Assembly (NCBI GenBank): GCA_902489295.1 | Contig: CABTZM010000005.1 | Span: 1-24,830, forward strand | Source of the DNA: an uncultured Collinsella sp. | GTDB lineage: Bacteria > Actinomycetota > Coriobacteriia > Coriobacteriales > Coriobacteriaceae | DNA length: 24,830 bases | Direction: 5' to 3' | In this document: positions 13,841 to 22,802 of the stretch, piece by piece | Numbering within the stretch: the first letter of the stretch is position 1 | How the letters are laid out: each line of letters begins with the position of its first letter | Made by a program: the position numbers and the translations under genes | The notes under the pieces: model-generated | What the model was told of the DNA's origin: nothing | Database searches by the model: none | Seen by the model: the letters and a program-made list of their open reading frames with translations, nothing else

Positions 13841-14976
13841 AAAGGCTTTCGTTGCAATGGCGCATAACGATCATGACGGCGCTGCTCACGTGTGCGGCGT
13901 GCGTGCTAACGAACTGCTTGGTCGGCTATACGGGCATGCGCTACATGGATGCCATCGGCAGCGACATCTCGGCCTTTAACGCTGCCGGTGAAGATGCGCC
14001 TCAGGCGTTTGACCCAACAAAAGCAGCCCTCGATGACGAGGTCACGATCGTCGTAAACGACGCACAGGAATCTTTTGGCACGACAACCTGGTGCATCACG
14101 GCTGGGGTCACGCTACTTGGCGGCGTGCTGGCATACTTTGTGAGCGGCCGCGCGCTCAAGCCGCTACGGGTTTTTGCCGCCCAGGTAGAGCGCGTGCAGC
14201 CTGACAACCTAAGCGAAATCAGACTCAGCGAAGATGTGCCCGCCGAGCTACAGCAATGTAGCGCCTCTTTCAACGACATGATCACCCGTCTTGGCGAAGG
14301 GTTCTCTGCACAGCGTCAGTTTACCGGCAACGCCGCACACGAGCTGCGCACCCCGCTCGCCCTTATGCAAGCGCAGATTGAGCTGTTTGTCTCCGAGCAT
14401 CCCACATCGCAACCTCAAACAGCCGAGCTGCTCGGCCTGCTACAAGAACAAACCGAGCGGATGTCGCGAATGACCAAGGTGCTGCTTGAGATGAGCGAGC
14501 TCCGCAGCGTTCCCTGCGAGGACGATGTTGAACTTGGCCCCCTGTCCGAAGAAGTCCTCACCGACCTCGCTCCGCTTGCCGAGCATAAAGACATCGTCCT
14601 CAATTGCAGTGGGGGCGCTTTGATAATCGGAAGCGACACGCTCCTCTATCGGCTGGTGTTTAACCTGGTCGAGAATGCCATCCGTTACAGCCGCCCTGGC
14701 TCGACCGTCAACGTCTCCATCTGCGACAACGACAGCCACGTGTTCCTGCGAGTCGAGGACCAGGGCCCGGGAATACCCAAGCAGTACCGTGAGAGCATCT
14801 TCCAGCCGTTCTTTCGCCTGGATAAATCCCGCAGCAGGGCATACGGCGGCGCAGGGCTCGGGCTAGCGCTTGTTTGGGAGATTGCAGCGCTGCACGGCGG
14901 CACGGTCGAAGTCGAAGCAAGTTCCAAGAACGGGACCACCATGCTCGCGACCCTTCCAAAACGGACCGCAGCGTAA
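13837..14976 (+). CDS. Membrane sensor histidine kinase
   Basis: The gene encodes 379 residues. A first membrane helix at about 10-32 is followed by a short outer loop of about 50 residues and a second helix at about 84-103. A HAMP-like linker comes next, with ALKPLRVFAAQVERVQ. The HisKA motif NAAHELRTPLA contains His168. The ATPase part has N box LVFNLVENAIRYS, G1 DQGPGIP, F box FQPFFRLD and G2 GGAGLGLAL. The outer loop is small and has no cysteines, so a large sensed molecule is unlikely. Cys residues do occur in and beside the first helix (CAACVLTNC) and at the start of the second (TWC). ATG 13837 overlaps the regulator stop as ATGA, so the pair is translationally coupled. Confidence 0.93.
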   Translation: MKRLSLQWRITIMTALLTCAACVLTNCLVGYTGMRYMDAIGSDISAFNAAGEDAPQAFDPTKAALDDEVTIVVNDAQESFGTTTWCITAGVTLLGGVLAYFVSGRALKPLRVFAAQVERVQPDNLSEIRLSEDVPAELQQCSASFNDMITRLGEGFSAQRQFTGNAAHELRTPLALMQAQIELFVSEHPTSQPQTAELLGLLQEQTERMSRMTKVLLEMSELRSVPCEDDVELGPLSEEVLTDLAPLAEHKDIVLNCSGGALIIGSDTLLYRLVFNLVENAIRYSRPGSTVNVSICDNDSHVFLRVEDQGPGIPKQYRESIFQPFFRLDKSRSRAYGGAGLGLALVWEIAALHGGTVEVEASSKNGTTMLATLPKRTAA

Positions 14977-14991
14977 ACCGAACAGTAAAAC

Positions 14992-15029
14992 GAGAGGGGT
15001 CCCGCACACGTTTGCGCGGGACCCCTCTC
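14992..15029. terminator. Bidirectional terminator between kinase and GMP synthase genes
   Basis: GAGAGGGGTCCCGC (14992-15005) pairs perfectly with 15016-15029, a 14-bp stem with a 10-base loop, between convergent genes. The minus-strand side continues CGTTTTACTG, a short T-run. The plus side has little. Confidence 0.85.
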
Positions 15030-15061
15030 TGTCAATGCAATTCGCCCAAAAGAGTAGAAAC

Positions 15062-16042
15062 TTACTCCCACTCCACCGTGCCGACAGGCTTGGGGGTCAG
15101 GTCGTAGCAGACACGGCAGATGCCGGGAACCTCGGCAGTGACGCGCGCCGTGATGCGCTTGAGCAGTGCCCAGTCGAGCTCGGGCACCTCGGCGGTCATG
15201 ACATCGACGGTGTTGATGCAGCGAATGATGCAGGGCCAGTCGTAGGCGCGCTTGCCCTCGCGAACGCCGGTGGCGCGGAAATCTGGCACGACGGCAAAGT
15301 ACTGCCAAATGGTCAGGCCGGCCTTGTCGATCTCCTCGCGCACGATGGCGTCTGCCTCGCGCAGCGCCTCGAGACGGTCGCGGGTAATGGCACCAAGGCA
15401 GCGAACGCCCAGGCCGGGGCCGGGGAACGGCTGGCGCTCGACCATGTTCTCGGGCAGGCCGAGCTCGCGGCCGACAACGCGGACCTCGTCCTTGTACAGC
15501 AGCTTGACGGGCTCGCAGAGCTCAAACTGCAGATCCTCGGGCAGGCCGCCCACGTTGTGGTGAGCCTTCACGCCGTCCTGGGACTCCAGGATGTCGGGAT
15601 AGATAGTGCCCTGGGCAAGGAAGCTGACCTCGTCGCCAACCTTGCGGGCCTCCTCCTCGAACACGCGGATGAACTCGGCGCCGATAATCTTGCGCTTGGC
15701 CTCGGGTTCCTCAACATCCACGAGCTTGTCCAAGAAGCGGTCGGTGGCGTCAACGTAGACCAGGTTGGCATCCATCTGATTCTTGAAGACGTCGACGACC
15801 TGTTCGCTCTCGCCCTTACGCATCAAGCCATGGTTCACGTGCACGCAGATGAGCTGCTTGCCGATGGCCTTGATAAGCAGCGCTGCGACAACCGAACTGT
15901 CGACGCCGCCGGAAAGGGCCAGCAGGACCTTCTTGTCACCGATCTGCTCACGGATTGCGGTGACCTGCTCGTCGATGAACGCCTGGGCAAGTTCGGGAGT
16001 GGTGATACGCACCATGTCGTCGGGACGCTTGTTGGGATCCAT
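15062..16042 (-). CDS. guaA: GMP synthase, synthetase (ATP pyrophosphatase) subunit without glutaminase domain
   Basis: The gene encodes 326 residues. It turns XMP, ATP and ammonia into GMP. The N-type PP-loop LALSGGVDSSVVAA lies at about 41-54. Other landmarks are VNHGLMRKGE, QGTIYPD, the PFPGPGLGVR segment and the C-terminal dimer domain that closes with KPVGTVEWE, matching the usual PATIEWE-type end. A fused bacterial GuaA is near 515 residues with an N-terminal glutaminase; here the frame begins just before the synthetase domain. AAGGAG lies 6 bases before ATG 16042. So this is a naturally separate subunit, as in many archaea, and not a fragment. A glutaminase partner is not in the window. 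It is transcribed alone. Confidence 0.92.
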   Translation of the reverse strand: MDPNKRPDDMVRITTPELAQAFIDEQVTAIREQIGDKKVLLALSGGVDSSVVAALLIKAIGKQLICVHVNHGLMRKGESEQVVDVFKNQMDANLVYVDATDRFLDKLVDVEEPEAKRKIIGAEFIRVFEEEARKVGDEVSFLAQGTIYPDILESQDGVKAHHNVGGLPEDLQFELCEPVKLLYKDEVRVVGRELGLPENMVERQPFPGPGLGVRCLGAITRDRLEALREADAIVREEIDKAGLTIWQYFAVVPDFRATGVREGKRAYDWPCIIRCINTVDVMTAEVPELDWALLKRITARVTAEVPGICRVCYDLTPKPVGTVEWE

Positions 16043-16340
16043 GCAGAGCTCCTTTTCGGTTCGATGGAAATGCGTTACGCATATGCAAACGCACCGTCAT
16101 ATGACCTCATTATATGCAGAGCGAGGCCTGTTTCCCACTACTGCGGCAGAGCATTTTGCAGGGGCGGCAGTTTTTCTATATCCCAAGGTCAGCTAGGCTT
16201 CGATAACCACTTCGGGAACAGGTCCGCTAAACTTGTCGTTTATACGCTCGGCGCACTCGAAAGCAATACGCGCTAACATCCAGACCTCAAATGACGGGGT
16301 AAAATAGCTGCTATTGTAGCCAGCCGTTAGGAGATGGAAG
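16043..16340. other. 298-base gap with divergent promoters, no supported gene
   Basis: On the minus strand a perfect TATAAT (16114-16109) is a likely -10 for the GMP synthase gene, though its -35 is poor. On the plus strand TAAAAT at 16301-16306 is a weak -10 candidate for the LuxR-type gene. No guanine-riboswitch-like fold was recognised. A minus-strand frame ending at 16193 could encode about 28 residues but lacks support. Confidence 0.45.
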
Positions 16341-17345
16341 ATGGACTGCGACGGCAACCTACGCGTTCCCATGCCGCTCATGTGCACCGCCTTTGCGCCG
16401 GGGCAGATGGATGCCGCGGTTGCAGGCATTTCCGACCCCGATTCGCGTGCCATCGCCACGGCAGAAGCGCTGTACTTTCGCGGACAGGCCGCTCTCGCTG
16501 CCGAGACGGCACGCCCCTATCTTGACGCCACCGACCCCGCACTTCGCTATTCTGCATGCTTCATCTGCGGATATGCCAGTCTATCGCTCAACCGCATCGC
16601 CGACGCCCGCCGTTGCCTTGCGGGCATCCTTGACACGCCAACTGACGAGGAATCCCCCGCCACCCGTGCTGTCCACATATTGTTCGCCTCGGCCGCAAGC
16701 GTCCTGCTGCATCTACCTTCCCCATATTCTGCCGAAGAGTTTTATCCGCTTGCGTCGCATCTGCCCGAAGGTCTGCGCCTGTTCGCCAGTTACGTGATGG
16801 CGCATGCCCTGTATCTGCGCGGCGAATACGGCCGCAGCTTGGGCATGGCGGAAAACGCCCTGATCATGAAGCAAGGGAGCTATCCCATATCGGAGCTGTT
16901 CTTGCACTTGGCGGCTTCTATGGCATGCATGAGCCTCAAGAACATCGACGCCGCAAAGGTGCATTTCGAAACCGTGTGGAGCATAGCGCGCCCCGACGGT
17001 CTTATCGAGCTCATCGGCGAGCACCATGGCCTTTTGCAGGGACTTATCGAGGCATGCCTAAAACAGCAATACCCTGACGATTTCGCACGCATCATCGAGA
17101 TCACGTACCGCTTTAGCTACGGCTGGCGACGTATTCACAACCCCGACTCGGGCGAGGATGTGGCCGACGATCTAACCACCACGGAATTCACCATGGCTAT
17201 GCTCGCCTGCCGCGGATGGACCAACGCCGAAATCGCACGCCATATGGGCGTATCACCGGGCACCGTTAAAAACCGCCTGTCCGGCGTGTATGCAAAACTT
17301 GGCATCGGAACTCGTACCGAGTTGGTCGCGCATATGTTGCGCTAA
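16341..17345 (+). CDS. LuxR-type regulator with MalT-like helical repeat region
   Basis: The gene encodes 334 residues. The last 60 form a LuxR-type helix-turn-helix: LTTTEFTMAMLACRGWTNAE, IARHMGVSPGTVKNRLSGVY, then AKLGIGTRTELVAHML. About 250 residues before it are all-helical and Ala/Leu-rich, with a TPR-like rhythm resembling the C-terminal arm of MalT. The MalT ATPase domain and its P-loop are absent, so any signal must be read directly by the helical part. AGGAG lies 7 bases before ATG 16341. The large surface-protein gene starts about 155 bases downstream on the same strand, so it is the nearest candidate target, though this is only positional. No receiver domain is present. Confidence 0.87.
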   Translation: MDCDGNLRVPMPLMCTAFAPGQMDAAVAGISDPDSRAIATAEALYFRGQAALAAETARPYLDATDPALRYSACFICGYASLSLNRIADARRCLAGILDTPTDEESPATRAVHILFASAASVLLHLPSPYSAEEFYPLASHLPEGLRLFASYVMAHALYLRGEYGRSLGMAENALIMKQGSYPISELFLHLAASMACMSLKNIDAAKVHFETVWSIARPDGLIELIGEHHGLLQGLIEACLKQQYPDDFARIIEITYRFSYGWRRIHNPDSGEDVADDLTTTEFTMAMLACRGWTNAEIARHMGVSPGTVKNRLSGVYAKLGIGTRTELVAHMLR

Positions 17346-17501
17346 CGGACCGCCTGCCAAACACGCCACACGTACCCCAGTGCTCCCGCGCTTCCGCATT
17401 CGCATTTGGACATTTTGCCCCTCGAACGGCACTACCGCGACAGGACACCTTCTCGCATAATTTGATTATTTCCACCGATATTTGCGGGATGGGAGCCCAA
17501 G

Positions 17502-20500
17502 ATGCTTGATCGCCGTTCGTTACTTGTTGCCGGAGCGTCCTCGCTGGCGAGCATTATGTTGCCGCGCGTGCCGGGCACCTCAAACGCCTTCATACTGCCG
17601 TTCGCGCCCACCGAAGCCTATGCCGACGAAGAAGACCCCTTCAAGGTCCTGGTGCTCTCGCGCACCATGTTCGGCGTGGTGGTGGTCGACGTCGCCAACA
17701 AGATGAACCCCATCGCGGGTGCCCAGGTCACGCTGATGTCGCGCTACGCCGCAGGCAAACAGCTCACCGCCATAACCGATAACGAGGGTACAGCCGTCTT
17801 TGAGGTTGCCCCGCTTTCGGAAGGCTACGTGGACGAGGCGACGCTCCTTGACGCGTATGACTTCAACGGCGGCATCTCCATCAGCATGCCAGGCTACCGC
17901 GATGTCGAGATTCCCCTTGCGCGTATCCAGGGCGGTACCGCCATTACCGCGCCCACGCGTCCGCTCTCCGACGGGGAGCCGTACTTTCGCCAGCTTACGT
18001 TCGACGAGTGGGACATCCAGTACGCCGACGCCACGTTCATGGCGATGCCCAAAGACGATCCAACAAACGAGCAGTCCGACACGCATGCTTTTACCGTACA
18101 GGCCCACCTGCCGCAGGGTGGGCAGGCAACGCTGCGCATCAACAAGGTAATGCCAGCCGTGGGCAGCTCGCCCGAAACCGTCACGCAGATTGGCCAAGTC
18201 AAGGCCAGTGCAACGGGTGCGGATAATCTGGCGACGTTCACGCTCGAAGACAAGTTCCTCGATGCTGCATCAGGCCTTCTTGAAGAAGGGTGCAAGCTGC
18301 GCTTTGCGCTCGACTACCAGGGTAAAACCTACACGCTCTCGTCCCCCATGGCCGTTGTTACCGCGCCGGCGGCAAAGGCGGAATCGGGCTCGACGACCAT
18401 CATCCCCACCACCATGGATCAAGAGATCACTCCGTTTGATTTCCCCGCATCGTTTCCCGGCATCGGCGGCAACAAGTTCACCTGCTGGATGCCCGCGTTT
18501 CCGATCCTCTTCGATTTCTCGTTTGCCGGGTATGTGTTGTTTGGCGGAGGATACAAACCGGCCAGCTACATGAACGATTCGGGCAACCCTGATCCGGAGT
18601 ACTGGAAGAAGTCGCCGCGCGAGTCGGGCGCCAAGCAGGCAAACCGCTACCTCGACGAGATGGAGGGAAAGTGGAACCAGTACAAGAGCATGAGCGCTGG
18701 CTCGGGTACCGACCCGAGAAACACTAAGCTCCTTCGTCACCATTGCACGCTGCTGTTCACGATGGATATCGCAACACAGGTGTACGGATCGCTCGCCTAC
18801 GACTGGGTAGGCAAAACTTGGGGCGATAACAACGATCCGGCGTTTGGCAATATTAAGGCCCTCTTCCAAGTAAAAACCGACCTCAACTGGACCGAGCAGT
18901 TCACCTTGGGCCCGGTGCCTTTTTTCCTAAACGTCAATCCTTGGGTGTTGGCAAAGCTGGCGCTCGCGGTAGGCGCCCACACACACGGCAGCGGCGCGGC
19001 GTTCTTCAAAAACATTTCGCTCGACTATTCCAATACGTCGGGATCATTCACCATCCAGATCGGGCTTGCCGTCACCTTTGGAGCCGGCGTTGCAGGCGTC
19101 GCTTCGTCCGCCGTGCGCGGTGCCGCATCCCTCACACTGTTCATTGGGTACGAGAAGGCGGACGGCCACCAGCTTCCGCGGCTGCGCGTGGGTGCCGACG
19201 TCGATGTCGACGTGATACTCCAGTTCATCATGTTCAAGTGGACCACCAAGGCCTGGTCGGGGTCGTGGCCCACACTTCTCGATTCGTGGAACATGTCGGT
19301 CAACAACGGCGACCAGTATGTACTCCAGCGCTCTGAGCTGGCCTTGGGTGGAGATACGCCTTATACGCTGGATGCCTGCTTTGGCGCGACCGGCAATGCC
19401 GAGGCAGGTGGTGTGCCGCAGTTTATCGCGTCGGCCACTATCGTCACCAATGCCGAGCTGTTCGCATGCGCCGAGGTTGCAGCCACCGCCGTAAACGTCG
19501 TACCGATCGTACGCGATTGGGAGCAAGCGGTCACACGCATTGAGCTCGACGCGGATGCAGAGAGCGATGGCACGGGACAGGTCGAGCATTTCGTCCACGC
19601 GCTTATGGAGAACGACGAAAATGCCGCGCCGATGTATGAGTACACCTACATCGGTCAGGCAACGAACGACGTTGCTGACCCGAACGCCAATGCTGCCGGC
19701 GTGTCGGAGGACGAGCGCGGCGGCATAAAGCCCTCGAGCGACAACGTGCTGTTTTCCGGCGTGCTCAGCGAAGCCCACATGAAGCTAGCGATGATTGCCG
19801 GCGTGGAATGCCTGTTCCGTATCGCTTCGGTGCGCTACGGCGAGGATGGCCGCTCGCGCCTGGTGGTACACACGAAGGCAAACGGCGCGTGGTCCGCGCC
19901 CATGCCGGTCGACTTCCCCCTGGGCTTTGGCGAGGGTGACGCAGAGCGCAAAGACACGTTCGATTACGACTTCGACGTGGTGGAATATGCGGACGGGAGA
20001 GGAAACCAAGACGCCTACGTATTGCTGGTCTCGGGAGAGCGCCCCGAAGGCGACGCAACCCGGTTCGATACGGCAAGCACAGCCGGCATACTGTCCGTTG
20101 TGCGCCTGCGCATAAGCAATAGCGAAGTTCGCGTGATATCGCACACGTCGTGGCGCAGCATCTCGCGCGGCCGCCTGCAGGAGGACGGTTACCATTGCCT
20201 GCAGTGTCCACGCATCACGGTGGGCAAAACGCTTGTCGACGGACGTCTGTCGGGCGCCTATCTCCACCGTCGCGGGACCACCGCAGAAAAGGCGCTGGGC
20301 AGCGAGGCGGAGGTCGCGCTGGAGTGCTTTACCCTGTGGTCGGATGTGTCGGGCGACAGCCTCACGTTCCGTCAGGTTCTCCGCTTTCCGCAAGCACCGT
20401 CGAGCATCGAGCTGGGCGCGCCCGAGAACATCAACGGCAAAATGGTGGTGCCCGTCGCATACGAGACCGCAGACGGTTGCGGTTGCGCATCGTACGCCGT

Positions 20501-21869
20501 GATCGGCCAGTCTATTGCGGGTTGGGGCGTCATGCCGCCGGATGCCTCGGTGCCGCGCGTGGTGCCGTGGCCGCAGCACACGGGCTTTTTGGCAACCGTC
20601 AACGAGCGGCTGCAGCATGTTACGTGGGCGCGAGGAGCATCGGCGTTTGCAACGACGCCCGTGGGCGCAGCTGGCTGCGGCCCGGCGTCGTTTAGCATGA
20701 GCAACAACGGCAGGTGCGTGCTATACGTCGAGAACACCGACGGCAAAGTGGGGCAAACCTACGACGAAGATGGCGAGCCGGTGGCGGTAATGGGCAAGCA
20801 TTTCCGCATCTTCGCCAGCACCCTGATCGACGACCTGTTCACGGAGCCGTTCGTGCTCTGCGAGCTGGAGCACCCCATCGATCAGATAACGACGTTTTTG
20901 ACCTCTGGAGGCATGCTCTCGGCGCTTGCCACGCACATCGTGAGCGCCGAGCAGAGCAAAGCAGAACTGCACGGCATCGAAGTTCCCCTGGTGGCATGCG
21001 CCACGCCACTGGGCGCGATAGCCAACCTGGGCGCCGTGGTGCCCGGGGCGGCAAGCGAGTCGTTTACGGTAACGGTACGAAACGACGGCAACACGCTGCT
21101 GACCGCCGGAACAGTCGATCTGTACCGAGAGGGCTCCAACCAGCCATTCTCCAGCGCATCCATCGGATTCGGCGCGAACGCACGCATGGCATCGATCTAC
21201 GACCCGGAGCTTGCCGAGGACGCATCGGCCAACGACATAGCGCATGTGAGGTACACGCTCGAGACACTGGGCGATCGCTTTGCCACGCACCCGCTGGTAG
21301 CCGACAACGGCAACGCCGTGCTGGCACCGGGCTGCACGGCACAGTTCCGCATGAGCTTTTCCATCCCGGAGAGCTGGAGCGACGAGGTGGGCAAACGCGT
21401 CACGCTCTACGCAAAGGCGCGTGACCTGGTTGCACTCGACCCCGTAACGCTCGAAGAAATTCGACCGGGCGCAAACTCCGCGCTGGGCACCGTGCTGCAC
21501 GAGCTCCACATTCCCGACGCGTCATGCGAACGTGCAGAGGTGCTGGTGGGCGTAAGCAGCAACGCGGATACGACGGGACTCCACGACGCACCGATGACCG
21601 TGGACGGCGACGGCGGCTCGAGCGGCGGCGGTTCCGGCACGGGAGGCAGCTCCGGCGGAAGCGGCTCTGGCAGTGGCAAGGGCCACGACAATAACAAGCG
21701 CTCCGGAAAAGCAGGCGCGCTTGCTGGAACGGGCGACGGCAACATCCCCCTGACGGCAGCCGCAGCAGCACTCGCCGCAGCCGGAGCCGGCCTCGTCGCC
21801 TACAGCGCCCGCCGCACCGCCCTCGAGCGTAGCGGCAGCGATAAAGCCGGTACGGATGGGTCCCGCTAG
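17502..21869 (+). CDS. Large exported cell-wall-anchored surface protein (LAGTG sorting signal)
   Basis: The gene encodes 1455 residues of unknown function. The N-terminus MLDRRSLLVAG has a twin-arginine pair before a hydrophobic run, and an AYA site near residue 41 fits signal cleavage. Residues of about 55-105 resemble a carboxypeptidase-regulatory or SpaA-like beta domain (NPIAGAQVTL, then TAITDNEGTAVFEV). The middle is a large, mostly beta-rich region with many aromatic residues and no family I recognise. About 1190-1330 look like a CARDB or DUF11-type Ig domain (SFTVTVRNDGNTLLTAG). The end is a Gly/Ser-rich linker, LAGTGD at about 1407, an Ala-rich membrane helix and a basic tail. This is a sortase substrate design; LAxTG is the class E preference. 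GGGAG lies 6 bases before ATG 17502. Confidence 0.85.
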   Translation: MLDRRSLLVAGASSLASIMLPRVPGTSNAFILPFAPTEAYADEEDPFKVLVLSRTMFGVVVVDVANKMNPIAGAQVTLMSRYAAGKQLTAITDNEGTAVFEVAPLSEGYVDEATLLDAYDFNGGISISMPGYRDVEIPLARIQGGTAITAPTRPLSDGEPYFRQLTFDEWDIQYADATFMAMPKDDPTNEQSDTHAFTVQAHLPQGGQATLRINKVMPAVGSSPETVTQIGQVKASATGADNLATFTLEDKFLDAASGLLEEGCKLRFALDYQGKTYTLSSPMAVVTAPAAKAESGSTTIIPTTMDQEITPFDFPASFPGIGGNKFTCWMPAFPILFDFSFAGYVLFGGGYKPASYMNDSGNPDPEYWKKSPRESGAKQANRYLDEMEGKWNQYKSMSAGSGTDPRNTKLLRHHCTLLFTMDIATQVYGSLAYDWVGKTWGDNNDPAFGNIKALFQVKTDLNWTEQFTLGPVPFFLNVNPWVLAKLALAVGAHTHGSGAAFFKNISLDYSNTSGSFTIQIGLAVTFGAGVAGVASSAVRGAASLTLFIGYEKADGHQLPRLRVGADVDVDVILQFIMFKWTTKAWSGSWPTLLDSWNMSVNNGDQYVLQRSELALGGDTPYTLDACFGATGNAEAGGVPQFIASATIVTNAELFACAEVAATAVNVVPIVRDWEQAVTRIELDADAESDGTGQVEHFVHALMENDENAAPMYEYTYIGQATNDVADPNANAAGVSEDERGGIKPSSDNVLFSGVLSEAHMKLAMIAGVECLFRIASVRYGEDGRSRLVVHTKANGAWSAPMPVDFPLGFGEGDAERKDTFDYDFDVVEYADGRGNQDAYVLLVSGERPEGDATRFDTASTAGILSVVRLRISNSEVRVISHTSWRSISRGRLQEDGYHCLQCPRITVGKTLVDGRLSGAYLHRRGTTAEKALGSEAEVALECFTLWSDVSGDSLTFRQVLRFPQAPSSIELGAPENINGKMVVPVAYETADGCGCASYAVIGQSIAGWGVMPPDASVPRVVPWPQHTGFLATVNERLQHVTWARGASAFATTPVGAAGCGPASFSMSNNGRCVLYVENTDGKVGQTYDEDGEPVAVMGKHFRIFASTLIDDLFTEPFVLCELEHPIDQITTFLTSGGMLSALATHIVSAEQSKAELHGIEVPLVACATPLGAIANLGAVVPGAASESFTVTVRNDGNTLLTAGTVDLYREGSNQPFSSASIGFGANARMASIYDPELAEDASANDIAHVRYTLETLGDRFATHPLVADNGNAVLAPGCTAQFRMSFSIPESWSDEVGKRVTLYAKARDLVALDPVTLEEIRPGANSALGTVLHELHIPDASCERAEVLVGVSSNADTTGLHDAPMTVDGDGGSSGGGSGTGGSSGGSGSGSGKGHDNNKRSGKAGALAGTGDGNIPLTAAAAALAAAGAGLVAYSARRTALERSGSDKAGTDGSR

Positions 21870-21915
21870 CTCTCAGCCGCTTTTTGAGCGGTGCTGACCC
21901 CGTTCGTCGAACAAA

Positions 21916-21951
21916 AAGGGGCTGGCTCTGATAACCCAGAGTCAGCCCCTT
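21916..21951. terminator. Terminator between surface-protein and membrane-protein genes
   Basis: A 15-bp stem (21916-21930 with 21937-21951, one G-T pair) closes a 6-base loop between convergent genes. The minus-strand side runs into TTTTTGTTCG, a good U-tract. A small extra hairpin, CCGCT with AGCGG, lies just past the plus-strand stop. Confidence 0.85.
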
Positions 21952-21956
21952 ACGCA

Positions 21957-22541
21957 TTAGATATCGCTGGCGTCGTCGAGTTCTGCCTCGAGCTTGGCAC
22001 GGCGTCTTTTCGCCGTGAAAAACGTTGCGCACAGGCCAGCAAACGTGGCCGCGAAAATCGTCGCACCGCAGAACACGCCCGTGGCCAGGTTCGCCAACCA
22101 AAAGACGCTTTCGAGCGGTACGATCTGCGCCTCAGCGATACAGCGCATTGCAGCAATAACAAGCGCGAACGCGGCGCCGCTAAGGCCGCTGACAAGCAGG
22201 AAATATCCAACAGGAAGATGCTCGGTTTGCCCAAAACGATTGGTATCGACATAGCCCTTCCGCGTTTGCAGTCCTGCGCAAATCAACATCACGAGAACGA
22301 GCCACAAATACATGGCTGCCTCGAACGGCGTTGCAAAGCCATGCGGCATTTCACTGGCGTCGCTGTGAACCCACGCAACCTGTCGAGCTATAAACTGGTA
22401 GAAAAAGATCATCAACATGCCAAACGAAAGCAGCACGAAACCAATCTTGTAGATCTTCGCGCTCTCGGCCTCCAGGCGCTCATCCTTTGGGCCGGCATAT
22501 TCACGCCACTTTTGCACGAGTTTTAAATCTTCAAATTTCAT
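21957..22541 (-). CDS. Four-helix membrane protein paired with an XRE regulator (DUF6773-like)
   Basis: The gene encodes 194 residues. A charged N-terminal 30 residues (KFEDLKLVQKWREYAGPKDERLEAES) precede four membrane helices, at about 31-51, 75-95, 112-132 and 145-170. A basic-then-acidic C-terminal tail follows (KRRRAKLEAELDDASDI). The pattern, and the cotranscribed short XRE regulator, fit the small DUF6773-type membrane proteins that travel with such regulators; that name is from memory and uncertain. The start at ATG 22541 is 9 bases past the regulator stop. Its AGGAG overlaps that TAG stop codon, so coupling is likely. A role in sensing membrane or cell-envelope state, or as an anti-regulator, is possible but unproven. 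Confidence 0.75.
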   Translation of the reverse strand: MKFEDLKLVQKWREYAGPKDERLEAESAKIYKIGFVLLSFGMLMIFFYQFIARQVAWVHSDASEMPHGFATPFEAAMYLWLVLVMLICAGLQTRKGYVDTNRFGQTEHLPVGYFLLVSGLSGAAFALVIAAMRCIAEAQIVPLESVFWLANLATGVFCGATIFAATFAGLCATFFTAKRRRAKLEAELDDASDI

Positions 22542-22550
22542 AGCGAACTC

Positions 22551-22781
22551 CTAAAGAGCGTCAGGGTCGACGTCGCTCTCGTCTTCCCAAAACAAGTCGT
22601 TCAACGTAACGCGTAGCGCTTTACAGATTGCCACGCACAAATTGAGCGTGGGGTTGTAGCCGCCCGCCTCGATCAAGCCGATGGTCTGGCGCGTAACGCC
22701 CACGGTCTCGGCCAGGTCAGCTTGCGAAAGGCCAACCGCCGCGCGCGCCGCCTTCATGCGTAGGTTCCTTTTGCCCGGCAT
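22551..22781 (-). CDS. Short XRE-family helix-turn-helix regulator
   Basis: The gene encodes 76 residues, almost entirely one HTH_3 domain. MKAARAAVGLSQADLAETVG holds the first helices, VTRQTIGLIEAGGYNPTLNL holds the recognition helix, and AICKALRVTLNDLFW closes the fold. An acidic tail follows (EDESDVDPDAL). ATG 22781 is chosen over the longer frame from 22841, because AAGGA lies 5 bases before it and the longer frame would run across the promoter's -10. It is the first gene of a two-gene unit with the membrane protein. Inverted repeats that bracket its promoter suggest autoregulation. Confidence 0.9.
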   Translation of the reverse strand: MPGKRNLRMKAARAAVGLSQADLAETVGVTRQTIGLIEAGGYNPTLNLCVAICKALRVTLNDLFWEDESDVDPDAL

Positions 22782-22802
22782 GGAGTTCCTTTCGTAGTAA
22801 TG

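Noticed and set aside
14870..16276. 468-codon plus-strand frame opposite the GMP synthase gene
   Set aside because: It is antisense to a highly conserved enzyme, runs through a terminator hairpin and overlaps the kinase 3' end.
16043..16340. Guanine/purine riboswitch upstream of guaA
   Set aside because: I could not find the paired-loop core or a terminator-like alternative fold in the leader, which is only about 65 bases past the -10.
16193..16459. Minus-strand 88-codon frame ending PVPEVVIEA between the GMP synthase and LuxR-type genes
   Set aside because: Most of it is antisense to the LuxR-type gene. A shorter version of about 28 residues is possible, but no ribosome site or family was recognised.
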